Positions 20,090 through 28,624 of a stretch of DNA of 64,000 bases are shown here, piece after piece. The stretch is from Micromonospora globbae. Its GTDB lineage: Bacteria > Actinomycetota > Actinomycetes > Mycobacteriales > Micromonosporaceae. Made by a program: the position numbers and the translations under genes. The notes under the pieces were generated by a model that saw only the letters and a program-made list of their open reading frames with translations, was not told the origin of the DNA and searched no databases. The stretch lies in the NCBI RefSeq assembly GCF_003610785.1, contig NZ_RAQQ01000007.1, positions 62,001-126,000 of the forward strand, read 5' to 3'. The stretch's first letter is position 1. The number at the start of each line of letters is the position of its first letter.

Positions 20090-22324
20090 TCACATGGTGA
20101 GCTCGGGGTGCAGCCGCGCCGGGGTCAGCCGGCGCGACCGCCGGGCGGCGTCGACGGTGAGCGCCAGCGCGGCCACCGCGAAGCCGGCGAGCACCAGCGC
20201 CGCCGTGACCACCGGCGCGGTCGCCCCGCCGTTGACGGTGTGCCGCAGGGCCGTCACCACGTAGGTCATCGGCAGGTACGGGTGGATGGCCTGGAAGAAG
20301 CCGGGCGAGGTCTGCACCGGGTAGGTGCCGCCGGACGAGGTGAGCTGGAGCATGAGCAGCGCCAGCGCGGCGAGCCGGCCGGCCGGGCCGAGCTGCGCGC
20401 CGAGCCACTGCATGATCGCGGTGAACGCGAGCGAGGTGAGCGCCAGCGTCCCGAGCGTCGCGGCCGGCCGGACCGGATCCAGGTCGAGCACCAGCGTGAC
20501 CACGGCGAAGAGCACCCCGGCCTGGGCCAGCCCGACCGCCGCGGCGGGGAGCCAGCCGGCCAGCGCGACCCGCCACGCGGGCGCGCCGGACATCACGTGC
20601 CGCCGGTTCACCGGCCGCAGCAGCATGTACGTGATCATCGCGCCGACCCAGAGCGCGAGCCCGAGGAAGTACGGCGCGAAGCCGACCCCGTACGCGGCGG
20701 CCGGGTGCCTCGCGCTGCGGTCCAGGGCGACCGGATCGCCGAGGACGGCGGATCGGGCGTCCGCGTCGTCGTACCCGGGCAGTTTCTCCGCTCCGGCGGC
20801 CAACCCGTCGGCGAGGTCACCGGCGCCGTCGCCGAGCCTCGTCAGGCCGGCGGCGAGGTCACCGGCGCCGCTCTCCAGCCGGGTGAGCCCGTCGGCGAGC
20901 CGGTCGCTGCCGCCGCCCAGCGTGCCGAGGCCGCCGTCCAGCTCGCGGGCGCCGGTGGCGAGCCGGAACAGCCCGCCGCGCACCTGGTCGGCGCCGTCGG
21001 CCGCGTCACCGAGGCCGTCGCGCAGCGCCGCGCTGCCGTCGGCGAGCGTGCTCAGCCCGCCGGCCAGCTCGTCCACCTTGGCGCGGGCGGCCGCCACGTC
21101 GTCGGCCAGGTGCGGCGCCGCGGCGGCGATCTCCCGGGCGGTGGCGGCCACCGTGAGCATCCGCTGGCGCAACGCGGACAGGTCGGTGTCGTCCAGGGCG
21201 TCGGTGACCGTACGGGCCGCGTCGACCGTCGCGTCGGCGGCGGCGCGGGCGGCCACCACGTTCGGGTCGTCGGCGAGGTCCGGGTGGGCGGCGACGAGCG
21301 CGTCGAGCCGGTCGCGCACCTTCTCGGCCTGGGTCAGGGCGGTGTCCGCGTGCCGAGGCAACGCGTCGAGGTTGTCGGCGAGCGCCTGGGCGCCGTCGGC
21401 GATGGCGGTAGCGGACCGCGCGATCCGGTCGGCGTTGTCCCGCAGGACCGGCTCGACCCGGTCGATCGCGGCGTCGACGCGGGTCGCCACCGCGCGGGTC
21501 TCGCTGGCCGCCCGGGCGGTGCCGTCGGCGAGCTGCGCCGCGCCCGTGCGCAGCCGGCCGAGCCCGGCGGCGAGTTCGTCGGCGCCGCGCGCGGTCTCGT
21601 CCAGCCCGGTGGCGAGCCGTCCGGCTCCGGCGGCCGAGGCGTCCAGACCCTCCGAGAGCTGTCCGGCGCCGGCCACCGAACGGTCCAGACCGTCGGCGAG
21701 GGTGCCGGCCCCCGCCCGGCTGGTGCCCAGCCCGTCGGCGAGCTGCCCGGCACCGTCGGCGGCGCGACCGGTCTCGGCCTTGGCGTCGGTGAAGCCGACC
21801 AGCATCTTCTGGAAGTAGTCGGTGGCCGCGCTCTCCGCCGCGGCGGCGCGGATCTCGGTGAACGCGGAGCGGGCGAGCAGGCCGGACAGGTAGTTGGTGG
21901 CGTCGTCGCTGACCACCGTGAGCTGGCCGCGCCGGGCGGGCCGGTCCGGTTCGGGGCTGCCGGCGAGGCTCGCCGAGAAGTCCTCCGGGATGGCGAAGAC
22001 GAGGTGGTAGCGGCCGCTGCGCAGCCCGGCGGCGGCGTCGCGGGCGTCGGTGACGTGCCAGCCGAACACCCGCCGGTCGAGCAGTTCGTCGGTGAGGTCC
22101 CGGCCGGCGTGGACCTCGGTGCCGTCGGCGGCGGTCACCGGCCGGTCGGCGTTCACCAGCGCCACGGGGATGCGGTCCAGCTTCCCGTACGGATCCCAGA
22201 AGGCGTAGAGGTAGAGCGCCCCGTAGAGCAGCGGGATCACGGTCAGCACGGCCAGCGCGGCGCGCGGCAGCCGCCCGCGGAGCATCCGCCGCAGCTCGAA
22301 CCCGGCCAACCGGATCACGCTCAT
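20090..22324 (-). CDS. YhgE/Pip domain-containing membrane protein (ABC-2 type permease fold)
   Basis: A 744-residue protein starting at ATG 22324, overlapping the stop of the upstream ATPase-like gene by four bases (ATGA). It has one N-terminal membrane helix (ALAVLTVIPLLYGALYLYAF), a large extracytoplasmic region made of repeated short units such as GAGQLADGL and GADQVRGGL (about residues 200-480), and five C-terminal helices resembling ABC-2 permeases. This layout is that of YhgE/Pip proteins (phage infection protein, ESX/EsaA-like). The partner gene encodes an ABC ATPase-like protein, so a transport or secretion pair is likely. Confidence 0.9.
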   Translation of the reverse strand: MSVIRLAGFELRRMLRGRLPRAALAVLTVIPLLYGALYLYAFWDPYGKLDRIPVALVNADRPVTAADGTEVHAGRDLTDELLDRRVFGWHVTDARDAAAGLRSGRYHLVFAIPEDFSASLAGSPEPDRPARRGQLTVVSDDATNYLSGLLARSAFTEIRAAAAESAATDYFQKMLVGFTDAKAETGRAADGAGQLADGLGTSRAGAGTLADGLDRSVAGAGQLSEGLDASAAGAGRLATGLDETARGADELAAGLGRLRTGAAQLADGTARAASETRAVATRVDAAIDRVEPVLRDNADRIARSATAIADGAQALADNLDALPRHADTALTQAEKVRDRLDALVAAHPDLADDPNVVAARAAADATVDAARTVTDALDDTDLSALRQRMLTVAATAREIAAAAPHLADDVAAARAKVDELAGGLSTLADGSAALRDGLGDAADGADQVRGGLFRLATGARELDGGLGTLGGGSDRLADGLTRLESGAGDLAAGLTRLGDGAGDLADGLAAGAEKLPGYDDADARSAVLGDPVALDRSARHPAAAYGVGFAPYFLGLALWVGAMITYMLLRPVNRRHVMSGAPAWRVALAGWLPAAAVGLAQAGVLFAVVTLVLDLDPVRPAATLGTLALTSLAFTAIMQWLGAQLGPAGRLAALALLMLQLTSSGGTYPVQTSPGFFQAIHPYLPMTYVVTALRHTVNGGATAPVVTAALVLAGFAVAALALTVDAARRSRRLTPARLHPELTM

Positions 22325-23100
22325 CGGGTCACCTCCAGGGTCTCGGTGTGCGCGCCGCCCCGTGCCCCGACCTCGGGGCGGGCCTCGGCATCGGGCTGGG
22401 TCTCGGGGCCGGCCTCGGTCCCGGGGTCGGGTTCGGCCTGCGCGGGCCCCGCGCCGGGCGGGCGTTCGGCCGACGGGCCGAGCCGGTGCTCGATCGCGCC
22501 GACCCCCGGCTCGACGGCCCGGGCGCTGACCACCACGGCGTGGCCCTGCGCCGCGAGCCGGGCCAGTGCCGCCCAGAGCCAGGCGCGCTCGGACGGGTCC
22601 GCGCCGGCGTCGACGTCGTCGGCGACGATCAGCCGCGGCCGGCTCAGCGTGGCGAGGATGAGACCGAGCACCTGCCGTTGCACCGGGGCCAGGTCGCGTC
22701 CCCGGGCGGCCGGGTCGAGCGGCACCCCGCCGGTGAGACCGGCGCCGTCGAGCGCGGTGGCGAGCGCGTCCCGCCGGTACGCCCTCCGCGCGGCCCGGGA
22801 CGAAAGGTCGCGGGGCGGGCCGAGCAGCAGCAGCCGCTCGGTGACGTGCTCGGCCACGGTCAGTTCCGGATCGGGTTCGTGCACGCCCGCGACGTGACCG
22901 AGCGCGGCGGTGCCGTGCCGGACCAGCCGTCCCTCGGTGGTCGGGAACCGGCCGGCGAGCGCCAGCAGCAGCGACGTACGGCCGCTGGCCGCCGGCCCGG
23001 TCACCGCGTGCAGCTCCCCTTCGTCGGCGGTCAGGTCGACGTCCCGGAAGACCCAGCCGCGGCGGGTACGCAGTCCGAGCCCGTACGCCTCGATGATCAC
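22321..23100 (-). CDS. ABC transporter ATP-binding-like protein with degenerate nucleotide site
   Basis: 259 residues from GTG at 23100. It has the ABC ATPase outline, but key residues are altered. The Walker A is GPAASGRTSL, where Arg replaces the invariant Lys and the spacing is loosened. The signature motif is DLAPVQRQ instead of LSGGQ. Walker B is LIVADDVDAG with Asp in place of Glu. The last 50 residues are a low-complexity tail of PE/GPE repeats. It is the first gene of the operon with YhgE/Pip and TetR. It may bind nucleotide without normal hydrolysis or act as a structural partner; either idea is inference. Confidence 0.8.
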   Translation of the reverse strand: MIIEAYGLGLRTRRGWVFRDVDLTADEGELHAVTGPAASGRTSLLLALAGRFPTTEGRLVRHGTAALGHVAGVHEPDPELTVAEHVTERLLLLGPPRDLSSRAARRAYRRDALATALDGAGLTGGVPLDPAARGRDLAPVQRQVLGLILATLSRPRLIVADDVDAGADPSERAWLWAALARLAAQGHAVVVSARAVEPGVGAIEHRLGPSAERPPGAGPAQAEPDPGTEAGPETQPDAEARPEVGARGGAHTETLEVTR

Positions 23101-23117
23101 GTCTGCCTAACCTTTGC

Positions 23118-23131
23118 ACTGACTGGTCAGT
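23118..23131. promoter_or_regulatory. Palindromic TetR-type operator
   Basis: ACTGACTGGTCAGT is a 14-base inverted repeat with a two-base centre, 18 bases before the first codon of the ATPase-like/YhgE/TetR operon and touching a -10-like TAGACT on the minus strand (23135-23130). The position fits autorepression by the operon's own TetR protein. Confidence 0.6.
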
Positions 23132-23283
23132 CTAAAAACATTCTCAGCCTAGTGCCCGTGTCCGGTTCCGGCGCGGCCGGCGACCGTGATCCGCCTCATC
23201 GCCGGGCGGACACCGGCGAGGGGCAGGAGGAAGGGACGAACAGCGGGAGCGGCGGGCTCGCCGGGCGCAGCGGCGGGCGCCGG

Positions 23284-24114
23284 TCAGAACAGCACGGTGG
23301 CCAGCGTGCCCACCGGCCGGAAGCCGCACCGCTCGTAGACGCGGCGGGCCGGCAGGTTGAAGTCGTTGACGTACAGGCTGACCGTCGGGGCGACCCGCAG
23401 CAGGGCGTCCCGCACGACGGCCGCCATCGCGGCCGTGGCGATCCCCCGTCCGCGCCACTCGGGCGCCACCCAGACCCCCTGGATCTGCGCCGTCCGCCGG
23501 GTCACCACCGCGAGCTCGGCCTTGAAGATGACCCGCCCGTCGGCGAACCGGGCGTACGCGCGGCCGCCGCGGACCAGCTCGCTGACCCGCCGCCGGTAGC
23601 TGCGCCCGCCGTCCTCGGCCAGCGGCGAGACACCGACCTCCTCGGTGTACATCGCCACCGCCGCCGGGAAGAGCCGGTCGATCTCCCCGCTGCGCACCCG
23701 GCGGACCTCGGGGTCGGCGGGCACCACCGGCAACGCCTCGGTGGCCAGCAGCGGCTGGTTCGGGCGTACGTCCCGGGCCGGCCCCCAGACGTCGGCGAGG
23801 CGATCCCAGAGCCCGAGCACGGCGTCGGCCCGGCCGACGATCGACGAGCAGAGCCGCTCCTCGCCGGCCAGCAGGTCGGCGAAGGCGGCGACGGCCGGCT
23901 CGGTGGCGAGCACCGGCGTGAGGTTGCCGCCCAGCCAGCAGATCGACTCCAGGTGCCGACGGGCGCCGTAGCCCAGGACCCGCCCGTCGGCCCGCCACCA
24001 GGAGAGCCCGCGCGCGGCGATCCGCTCGGCGACCGGCGCGCCCGCGTACGGGTCGAGGTCGAGCAGCCGCTCGACCGCGCGTCGTTCCGATTCCCCGAGT
24101 TGCCGCACCGGCAC
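23284..24114 (-). CDS. GNAT family N-acetyltransferase (DUF4081 type)
   Basis: About 276 residues. The N-terminal half is the DUF4081 region (RLLDLDPYAGAPVAERI onwards); the C-terminal half is a GNAT domain with the acetyl-CoA loop VWVAPEWRGRGIATAAMAA and the late YERCGFRPVG. The GTG at 24114 is chosen because GGAGGT lies nine bases upstream; GTG at 24123 would leave only one base of spacing. The M. tuberculosis homologue (Rv2867c) also lies beside ispG, as here, where only padR and the MFS gene intervene. Substrate unknown. Confidence 0.85.
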   Translation of the reverse strand: MPVRQLGESERRAVERLLDLDPYAGAPVAERIAARGLSWWRADGRVLGYGARRHLESICWLGGNLTPVLATEPAVAAFADLLAGEERLCSSIVGRADAVLGLWDRLADVWGPARDVRPNQPLLATEALPVVPADPEVRRVRSGEIDRLFPAAVAMYTEEVGVSPLAEDGGRSYRRRVSELVRGGRAYARFADGRVIFKAELAVVTRRTAQIQGVWVAPEWRGRGIATAAMAAVVRDALLRVAPTVSLYVNDFNLPARRVYERCGFRPVGTLATVLF

Positions 24115-24178
24115 CGTCAGCACACCTCCAGCGTGCCAGATGCGGCCCCCGGCCCGCGGCCTGAGTGCCGACTCGGCG

Positions 24179-25390
24179 TCACGCGGCCACGAGCTGCTCC
24201 TCCCGGGTCCGCCCGGCCCACCGCACCACGGGCGGCACCAGCGCACCGAGGAGCAGGAAGAGCCCACCGAGGAGCAACCAGCCCGGTACGCCCCAACCGA
24301 CCGCCAGCGTCGTCACCACGACCGGCGCCACCATCGACCCGAGCTGCATGCCCATCGCGTACGCGCCCTGGTACTGGCCCTGCGCGTGGGCCGGGGCGAG
24401 GCCGAACGAGACGCCCCAGCCGGCCGCCGCGTGCCACAGCTCGCCCACCACGTGCACCAGCGCCCCGCCGAGCAGCAGCGGCACGGCGACCGGGGCGGGT
24501 ACGCCGCCGCTGGCCGCGAAGAGGACGCAGGCGACGGCGATCACGGCTCCCGCCCGGCGGGCGGCCCGGCCGGCGCCGGGCAGGTCCTCGGTGCCACGCG
24601 AGGCGCGGACCTGGAACAGCACCACCATCACCGTGTTGACCAGCATGCAGCCCGAGATCAGCCAGTGCGGTGCCCTGGTATGCCCGGCGATCCAGAGCGG
24701 CAGGGCGATGTTGAGCAGTCCGAAGTGCATCGACATCAGCCCGTCCAGCACCGTGAAGGCGAGGAACGGGCGGTCCCGCAGCGCGATGAGCCGCGGCCCG
24801 TGCGTCGGCGCCGGAACCGGCGGCACCTCCGGCAGCCGCAGCAGGATCGCGGCCGCCACCAGGTACGTGACGCAGTCCAGCAGGATCAGCGCCACGTACG
24901 CGGCCCGGGTGTCCGCGGCGAGGCCGACCCCGGCGACCACGGCACCGACCGAGATACCCACGTTGGTGACGGCGCGCAGGTGGGCCCGGGTGCGTACGCG
25001 CTGGTCGGCGGGGACCGCACCGGCGATCAGCGCCCCGCGCGCGCCGCGGGTGGCCGAGTCGGCGACCGCCATGAGCACGCCGACCACGAGGAACGCCGCG
25101 AAGGAGCGGACCGCCACGAGCGCGGCCGTGCAGACGGCGGACGCGACGAGCGCGGCGAGCTGGAGGCCGCGGGGCCCGTGCCGGTCGGCGAGGTAGCCCA
25201 TCGGCGTGCTCGCGACGAGGCTCACGAGCGCCGTGACGCTGAGCGCCACACCGACCTGCGCCACGGTCAGCCCGACCGAGCGGGTCAGGAACAGGGCGCT
25301 CACGGTCAGCCACGTGCCGCGTCCGACGGTGTTCACCAGGGTGGACAGGGCGAGGGTCCGGGCCGGGCCCGGTTCGGGAAGGAGGCGCAC
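24179..25390 (-). CDS. MFS transporter, divergent from padR
   Basis: A 403-residue major facilitator with about twelve membrane helices. The inter-helix 2-3 loop motif reads GYLADRHGPRGLQ. GTG at 25390 is chosen because a -10 box TAAGCT ends seven bases before it with TTCACA further up, so the mRNA is probably leaderless; no ribosome-binding site exists there. The gene is divergent from padR and shares its control region, which suggests an efflux system under PadR control. The exported compound is unknown. Confidence 0.88.
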   Translation of the reverse strand: MRLLPEPGPARTLALSTLVNTVGRGTWLTVSALFLTRSVGLTVAQVGVALSVTALVSLVASTPMGYLADRHGPRGLQLAALVASAVCTAALVAVRSFAAFLVVGVLMAVADSATRGARGALIAGAVPADQRVRTRAHLRAVTNVGISVGAVVAGVGLAADTRAAYVALILLDCVTYLVAAAILLRLPEVPPVPAPTHGPRLIALRDRPFLAFTVLDGLMSMHFGLLNIALPLWIAGHTRAPHWLISGCMLVNTVMVVLFQVRASRGTEDLPGAGRAARRAGAVIAVACVLFAASGGVPAPVAVPLLLGGALVHVVGELWHAAAGWGVSFGLAPAHAQGQYQGAYAMGMQLGSMVAPVVVTTLAVGWGVPGWLLLGGLFLLLGALVPPVVRWAGRTREEQLVAA

Positions 25391-25397
25391 GGCCGTG

Positions 25398-25428
25398 AGC
25401 TTAGCAAGACGTACGTACGGTTTGTGAA
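25398..25428 (-). promoter_or_regulatory. Candidate promoter of the MFS gene
   Basis: On the minus strand TTCACA (25428-25423), a 19-base spacer, then TAAGCT (25403-25398), seven bases before the GTG start, consistent with a leaderless transcript. Confidence 0.5.
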
Positions 25429-25446
25429 CCCGGTTGCGCTTCCGTC

Positions 25447-25475
25447 TTGTCGCCGATGCATTGCCGATATATCGT
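25447..25475 (+). promoter_or_regulatory. Candidate promoter of padR
   Basis: TTGTCG (25447-25452), a 17-base spacer and TATCGT (25470-25475). The spacer and -10 box are covered by the palindrome at 25455-25484. Confidence 0.55.
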
Positions 25476-25484
25476 TGATGCATC
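25455..25484. promoter_or_regulatory. 30-bp PadR-type operator
   Basis: Inverted repeat with outer arms GATGCAT...ATGCATC and a perfect central CGATATATCG. It is AT-rich in a very GC-rich genome, overlaps the padR -10 box, and ends 28 bases before the padR ATG. Its position between two divergent genes suits control of both by PadR. Confidence 0.7.
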
Positions 25485-25512
25485 AGTGATAGGACGATGA
25501 AGGGAGAGCCCG

Positions 25513-26094
25513 ATGGGCTTCCACCGACGGCTGCACGCGATGCACGAGATGCGCATGCGGGGCTTCGGCTTCCCGCCCGTACCTCCGGGCCCGCCGTTCC
25601 CGCCCGGGCCGCACGGCCATGGGCACGGCCGCGGGCGCGGCCGGGGACGCGGACGCCGCCCCAACGTGCGCGGGGCCGTGCTGGCCCTGCTCACCGAGCG
25701 GCCGATGCACGGCTACGAGATGATCCAGGAGATCGACTCCCGCACCGGCGGGGCGTGGCGCCCCAGCCCCGGCTCGATTTACCCCACCCTGCAGCTGCTC
25801 GAGGACGAGGGCGCCATCACGGCCGCCGCCGACTCCGACGGCGGGCGGAAGCGGTTCACGCTCACCGAGCAGGGGCGGGAGGAGGCGAACACGGCGGCGC
25901 AGACCCCGCCCTGGGCGGAGTTCGGCGAGACGACCGTCAACAGCTGGCACGACATCCGTGACGCGGGGGCACAGGCCATGCACGCCCTGCGGCAGGTGAT
26001 GATGACCGGCACCGACGACCAGCGCGAACGCGCCGCCCAGGTGCTCGACGAGACGCGGCGCAAGCTCTACGCGATCCTCGCCGAGTCCGAGTGA
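25513..26094 (+). CDS. PadR family transcriptional regulator
   Basis: A 193-residue regulator with AGGGAG before the ATG. The N-terminal 45 residues are an unusual Met/His/Pro/Gly/Arg-rich extension ([17 protein letters not shown]) that could bind metal or DNA. The PadR winged helix follows (VLALLTERPMHGYEMIQEI, then PGSIYPTLQLLEDEGAI and the wing GGRKRFTLTEQG), then a C-terminal helical dimerisation region. It is divergent from an MFS transporter with a palindromic operator between them, the usual arrangement for PadR-controlled efflux. Confidence 0.92.
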   Translation: MGFHRRLHAMHEMRMRGFGFPPVPPGPPFPPGPHGHGHGRGRGRGRGRRPNVRGAVLALLTERPMHGYEMIQEIDSRTGGAWRPSPGSIYPTLQLLEDEGAITAAADSDGGRKRFTLTEQGREEANTAAQTPPWAEFGETTVNSWHDIRDAGAQAMHALRQVMMTGTDDQRERAAQVLDETRRKLYAILAESE

Positions 26095-26145
26095 GCGACT
26101 CCCACCACCACGACACGAGGGCGGTCACCGGCCCCCCCGTACGCG

Positions 26146-26179
26146 CGAAGGGCGGCCTCCCGCGGGAGGCCGCCCTTCG
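26146..26179. terminator. Bidirectional terminator between padR and ispG
   Basis: A perfect stem of about 15 bp (CGAAGGGCGGCCTCC and its complement) between two convergent genes. Confidence 0.75.
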
Positions 26180-26191
26180 GCGATGCCGACG

Positions 26192-27373
26192 TCAGTGGAC
26201 GGTGACCGTGGGACCGGTGACCAGCCCGCGCAGCTCCTCGGGGAGTTCCGCGCCCATCTCCTCGGCCAGGCGCAGCGCCTCCTCGATGAGCGTCTCCACG
26301 ATCTGCCCCTCGGGGACGGTCTTGATGACCTGCCCCTTCACGAAGATCTGACCCTTGCCGTTGCCGGAGGCGACACCGAGGTCGGCCTCCCGGGCCTCGC
26401 CCGGGCCGTTGACGACGCAGCCCATCACGGCCACCCGCAGCGGCACCGGCAGCCCCTCCAGGCCGGCGGTGACCTCCTCGGCGAGCTTGTAGACGTCCAC
26501 CTGCGCACGCCCGCAGGACGGGCAGGAGACGATCTCCAGGCCACGCTCGCGCAGCCCCAGCGACTCCAGGATCGCGGTGCCGACCTTGATCTCCTCCACC
26601 GGCGGCGCGGAGAGCGACACCCGGATCGTGTCGCCGATCCCCTCGGCGAGCAGCGCGCCGAACGCCACCGCCGACTTGATCGTGCCCTGGAACGCCGGGC
26701 CCGCCTCGGTGACGCCCAGGTGCAGCGGGTAGTCGCACTGCTCGGCGAGCTGCCGGTACGCCCGGATCATCACGACGGGGTCGTTGTGCTTCACGGAGAT
26801 CTTGATGTCCCGGAAGCCGTGCTCCTCGAAGAGCGAGCACTCCCAGAGCGCCGACTCGACCAGCGCCTCGGCCGTGGCCTTGCCGTACTTGCTCAGCAGC
26901 CGCTTGTCCAGCGAACCGGCGTTGACGCCGATGCGGATCGGCACCCCGGCGTCGCTGGCCGCCTTGGCGATCTCCTTGACCTTGTCGTCGAACTGCCGGA
27001 TGTTGCCGGGGTTGACCCGGACGGCGGCGCAGCCGGCGTCGATCGCGGCGAAGACGTACTTCGGCTGGAAGTGGATGTCCGCGATCACCGGGATCTTCGA
27101 CTTCTTGGCGATCGCCGGCAGCGCCTCGACGTCGTCCTGGGACGGCACGGCGACCCGGACGATCTGGCAGCCGGCCGCGGTCAGCTCGGCGATCTGCTGC
27201 AACGTGGCGTTCACGTCGGCGGTGAGGGTGGTGGTCATCGACTGCACGGACACGGGTGCGCCGCCGCCCACCGGGACCGAGCCGACCATGATCTGGCGGC
27301 TGGCCCGGCGCTTCGCGAGCGGCGGGGGCGGCACGGGCGGCATACCGAGGCTGACTGCGGTCACTTCAGGCAC
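26192..27373 (-). CDS. ispG: 4-hydroxy-3-methylbut-2-en-1-yl diphosphate synthase (IspG/GcpE)
   Basis: Iron-sulfur enzyme of the MEP isoprenoid pathway converting MEcPP to HMBPP; 393 residues, the usual length for the bacterial type. [4Fe-4S] ligands are visible as the pair in SCPSCGR and the third Cys in [20 protein letters not shown] and VRVNPGNI are family blocks. The start is GTG at 27373, directly after the rip1 stop; a GTG nine bases inside would have slightly better spacing from AAGG. Last gene of the dxr-rip1-ispG unit. Confidence 0.96.
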   Translation of the reverse strand: MPEVTAVSLGMPPVPPPPLAKRRASRQIMVGSVPVGGGAPVSVQSMTTTLTADVNATLQQIAELTAAGCQIVRVAVPSQDDVEALPAIAKKSKIPVIADIHFQPKYVFAAIDAGCAAVRVNPGNIRQFDDKVKEIAKAASDAGVPIRIGVNAGSLDKRLLSKYGKATAEALVESALWECSLFEEHGFRDIKISVKHNDPVVMIRAYRQLAEQCDYPLHLGVTEAGPAFQGTIKSAVAFGALLAEGIGDTIRVSLSAPPVEEIKVGTAILESLGLRERGLEIVSCPSCGRAQVDVYKLAEEVTAGLEGLPVPLRVAVMGCVVNGPGEAREADLGVASGNGKGQIFVKGQVIKTVPEGQIVETLIEEALRLAEEMGAELPEELRGLVTGPTVTVH

Positions 27374-28624
27374 TCACCTTGAGAAGAGCGTGATCGGGTT
27401 GACCACGTCCGCGGTGATGGTCAGCAGCGTGAACGCGCCACCGATCAGGATCACCGCGTACGTGAAGGGCATGAGCTTGAGGTAGTCGACGCGGCCCGGG
27501 TCCGGGCGGCGCAGCCGCGCGTAGACCCAGGACCGGGCGCGTTCGAACCAGGCGATGGCGATGTGGCCGCCGTCGAGCGGGAGCAGCGGCAGCAGGTTGA
27601 ACACGCCGATGAAGAAGTTCAGCGAGACGAACAGCATGAAGAAGACCAGCCAGGCGTTGTTCTCGACGGCCTCGCCGCCGAGCCGGCTGGCGCCCACCAC
27701 GCTGATCGGGGTGTCCATGTCCCGCTCACCGCCGGTGATCGCCTGCCACAGCGCGGGGATCTTCTGCGGGATCCGCTGCAACGCGTGCACCGTGTTCACC
27801 GCCATCTCGCCGGTGAAGTCGGCGGTCGCGCCGAACGCCGCGACCGGCCCGTACGTCACCCGCGTGGGGGTGCTCGGGATCAGACCCACGCCGAGCGCGG
27901 CGACCGGCGTGACGGCGCCCTCCGGGTCGTCCAGCGGGGGCCGCTCGGTCTTCGCGAGGACCGCCCGGGTCTGACCCGGCTGCCCGTCCCGGACGTACCC
28001 GATCGTCGCGGTGCTGCCCGGCGTGAGACCCCGCAGCGCGGTGAGCAGCTCACCGTAGTTGTCGATCGGCTGGCCGTTGAGCGAGGTGATCCGGTCGCCG
28101 TCACGCAGGTTGGCCTGCGCGGCCGGGCTGGCCGCGTCGCCCGGCTGGCACTCGCGGACGCTGTTGTCCGGCACCACGCAGTCGCTCAGCGCGACGACCG
28201 CCGGCTCCTGCCGGATCTCCGCCTCCGTGCTCGGGAAGTTCGGGTTGGGCAGGCCGGCGGAGACGGCGAGGATCCAGAGCGTGACCAGGGCGAGCGCGAA
28301 GTGGGTGATCGAGCCCGCGGACATCACGATCGTCCGCTTCCACACCGGGTAGCGCCACATGGCCCGCGGCTCGTCGGCCGGGTCCACGTCGTCGTCCTGC
28401 GGGGTCATGCCGACGATCTTGCAGAAACCGCCGAGGGGGATGCCCTTGACGCCGTACTCGGTCTCGCCGCGGCGGAACGACCACAGGGTGGGCCCGAACC
28501 CGACGAAGTAGCGTGTGACCTTCATCCCGAACGCCTTGGCGGTCAGCATGTGCCCCGCCTCGTGCAGGCTCACCGAGACGAGGATGGCCAGCGCGAACAG
28601 CGCCACCCCGAGCAGGTATGCCAT
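27374..28624 (-). CDS. rip1: M50 site-2 protease (Rip1/RseP type)
   Basis: Intramembrane zinc metalloprotease, 416 residues. The first membrane helix carries HEAGH (VSLHEAGHMLTAK, about residue 20), a PDZ domain sits in the middle (GDRITSLNGQPIDNYGELL), and the third zinc ligand is in the LLPLLPLDGGH motif near residue 365. The ATG at 28624 overlaps the dxr stop by one base (TGATG). Homologous to Rip1 (Rv2869c), which cleaves anti-sigma factors in regulated proteolysis. The dxr-rip1-ispG order is conserved in actinobacteria. Confidence 0.95.
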   Translation of the reverse strand: MAYLLGVALFALAILVSVSLHEAGHMLTAKAFGMKVTRYFVGFGPTLWSFRRGETEYGVKGIPLGGFCKIVGMTPQDDDVDPADEPRAMWRYPVWKRTIVMSAGSITHFALALVTLWILAVSAGLPNPNFPSTEAEIRQEPAVVALSDCVVPDNSVRECQPGDAASPAAQANLRDGDRITSLNGQPIDNYGELLTALRGLTPGSTATIGYVRDGQPGQTRAVLAKTERPPLDDPEGAVTPVAALGVGLIPSTPTRVTYGPVAAFGATADFTGEMAVNTVHALQRIPQKIPALWQAITGGERDMDTPISVVGASRLGGEAVENNAWLVFFMLFVSLNFFIGVFNLLPLLPLDGGHIAIAWFERARSWVYARLRRPDPGRVDYLKLMPFTYAVILIGGAFTLLTITADVVNPITLFSR

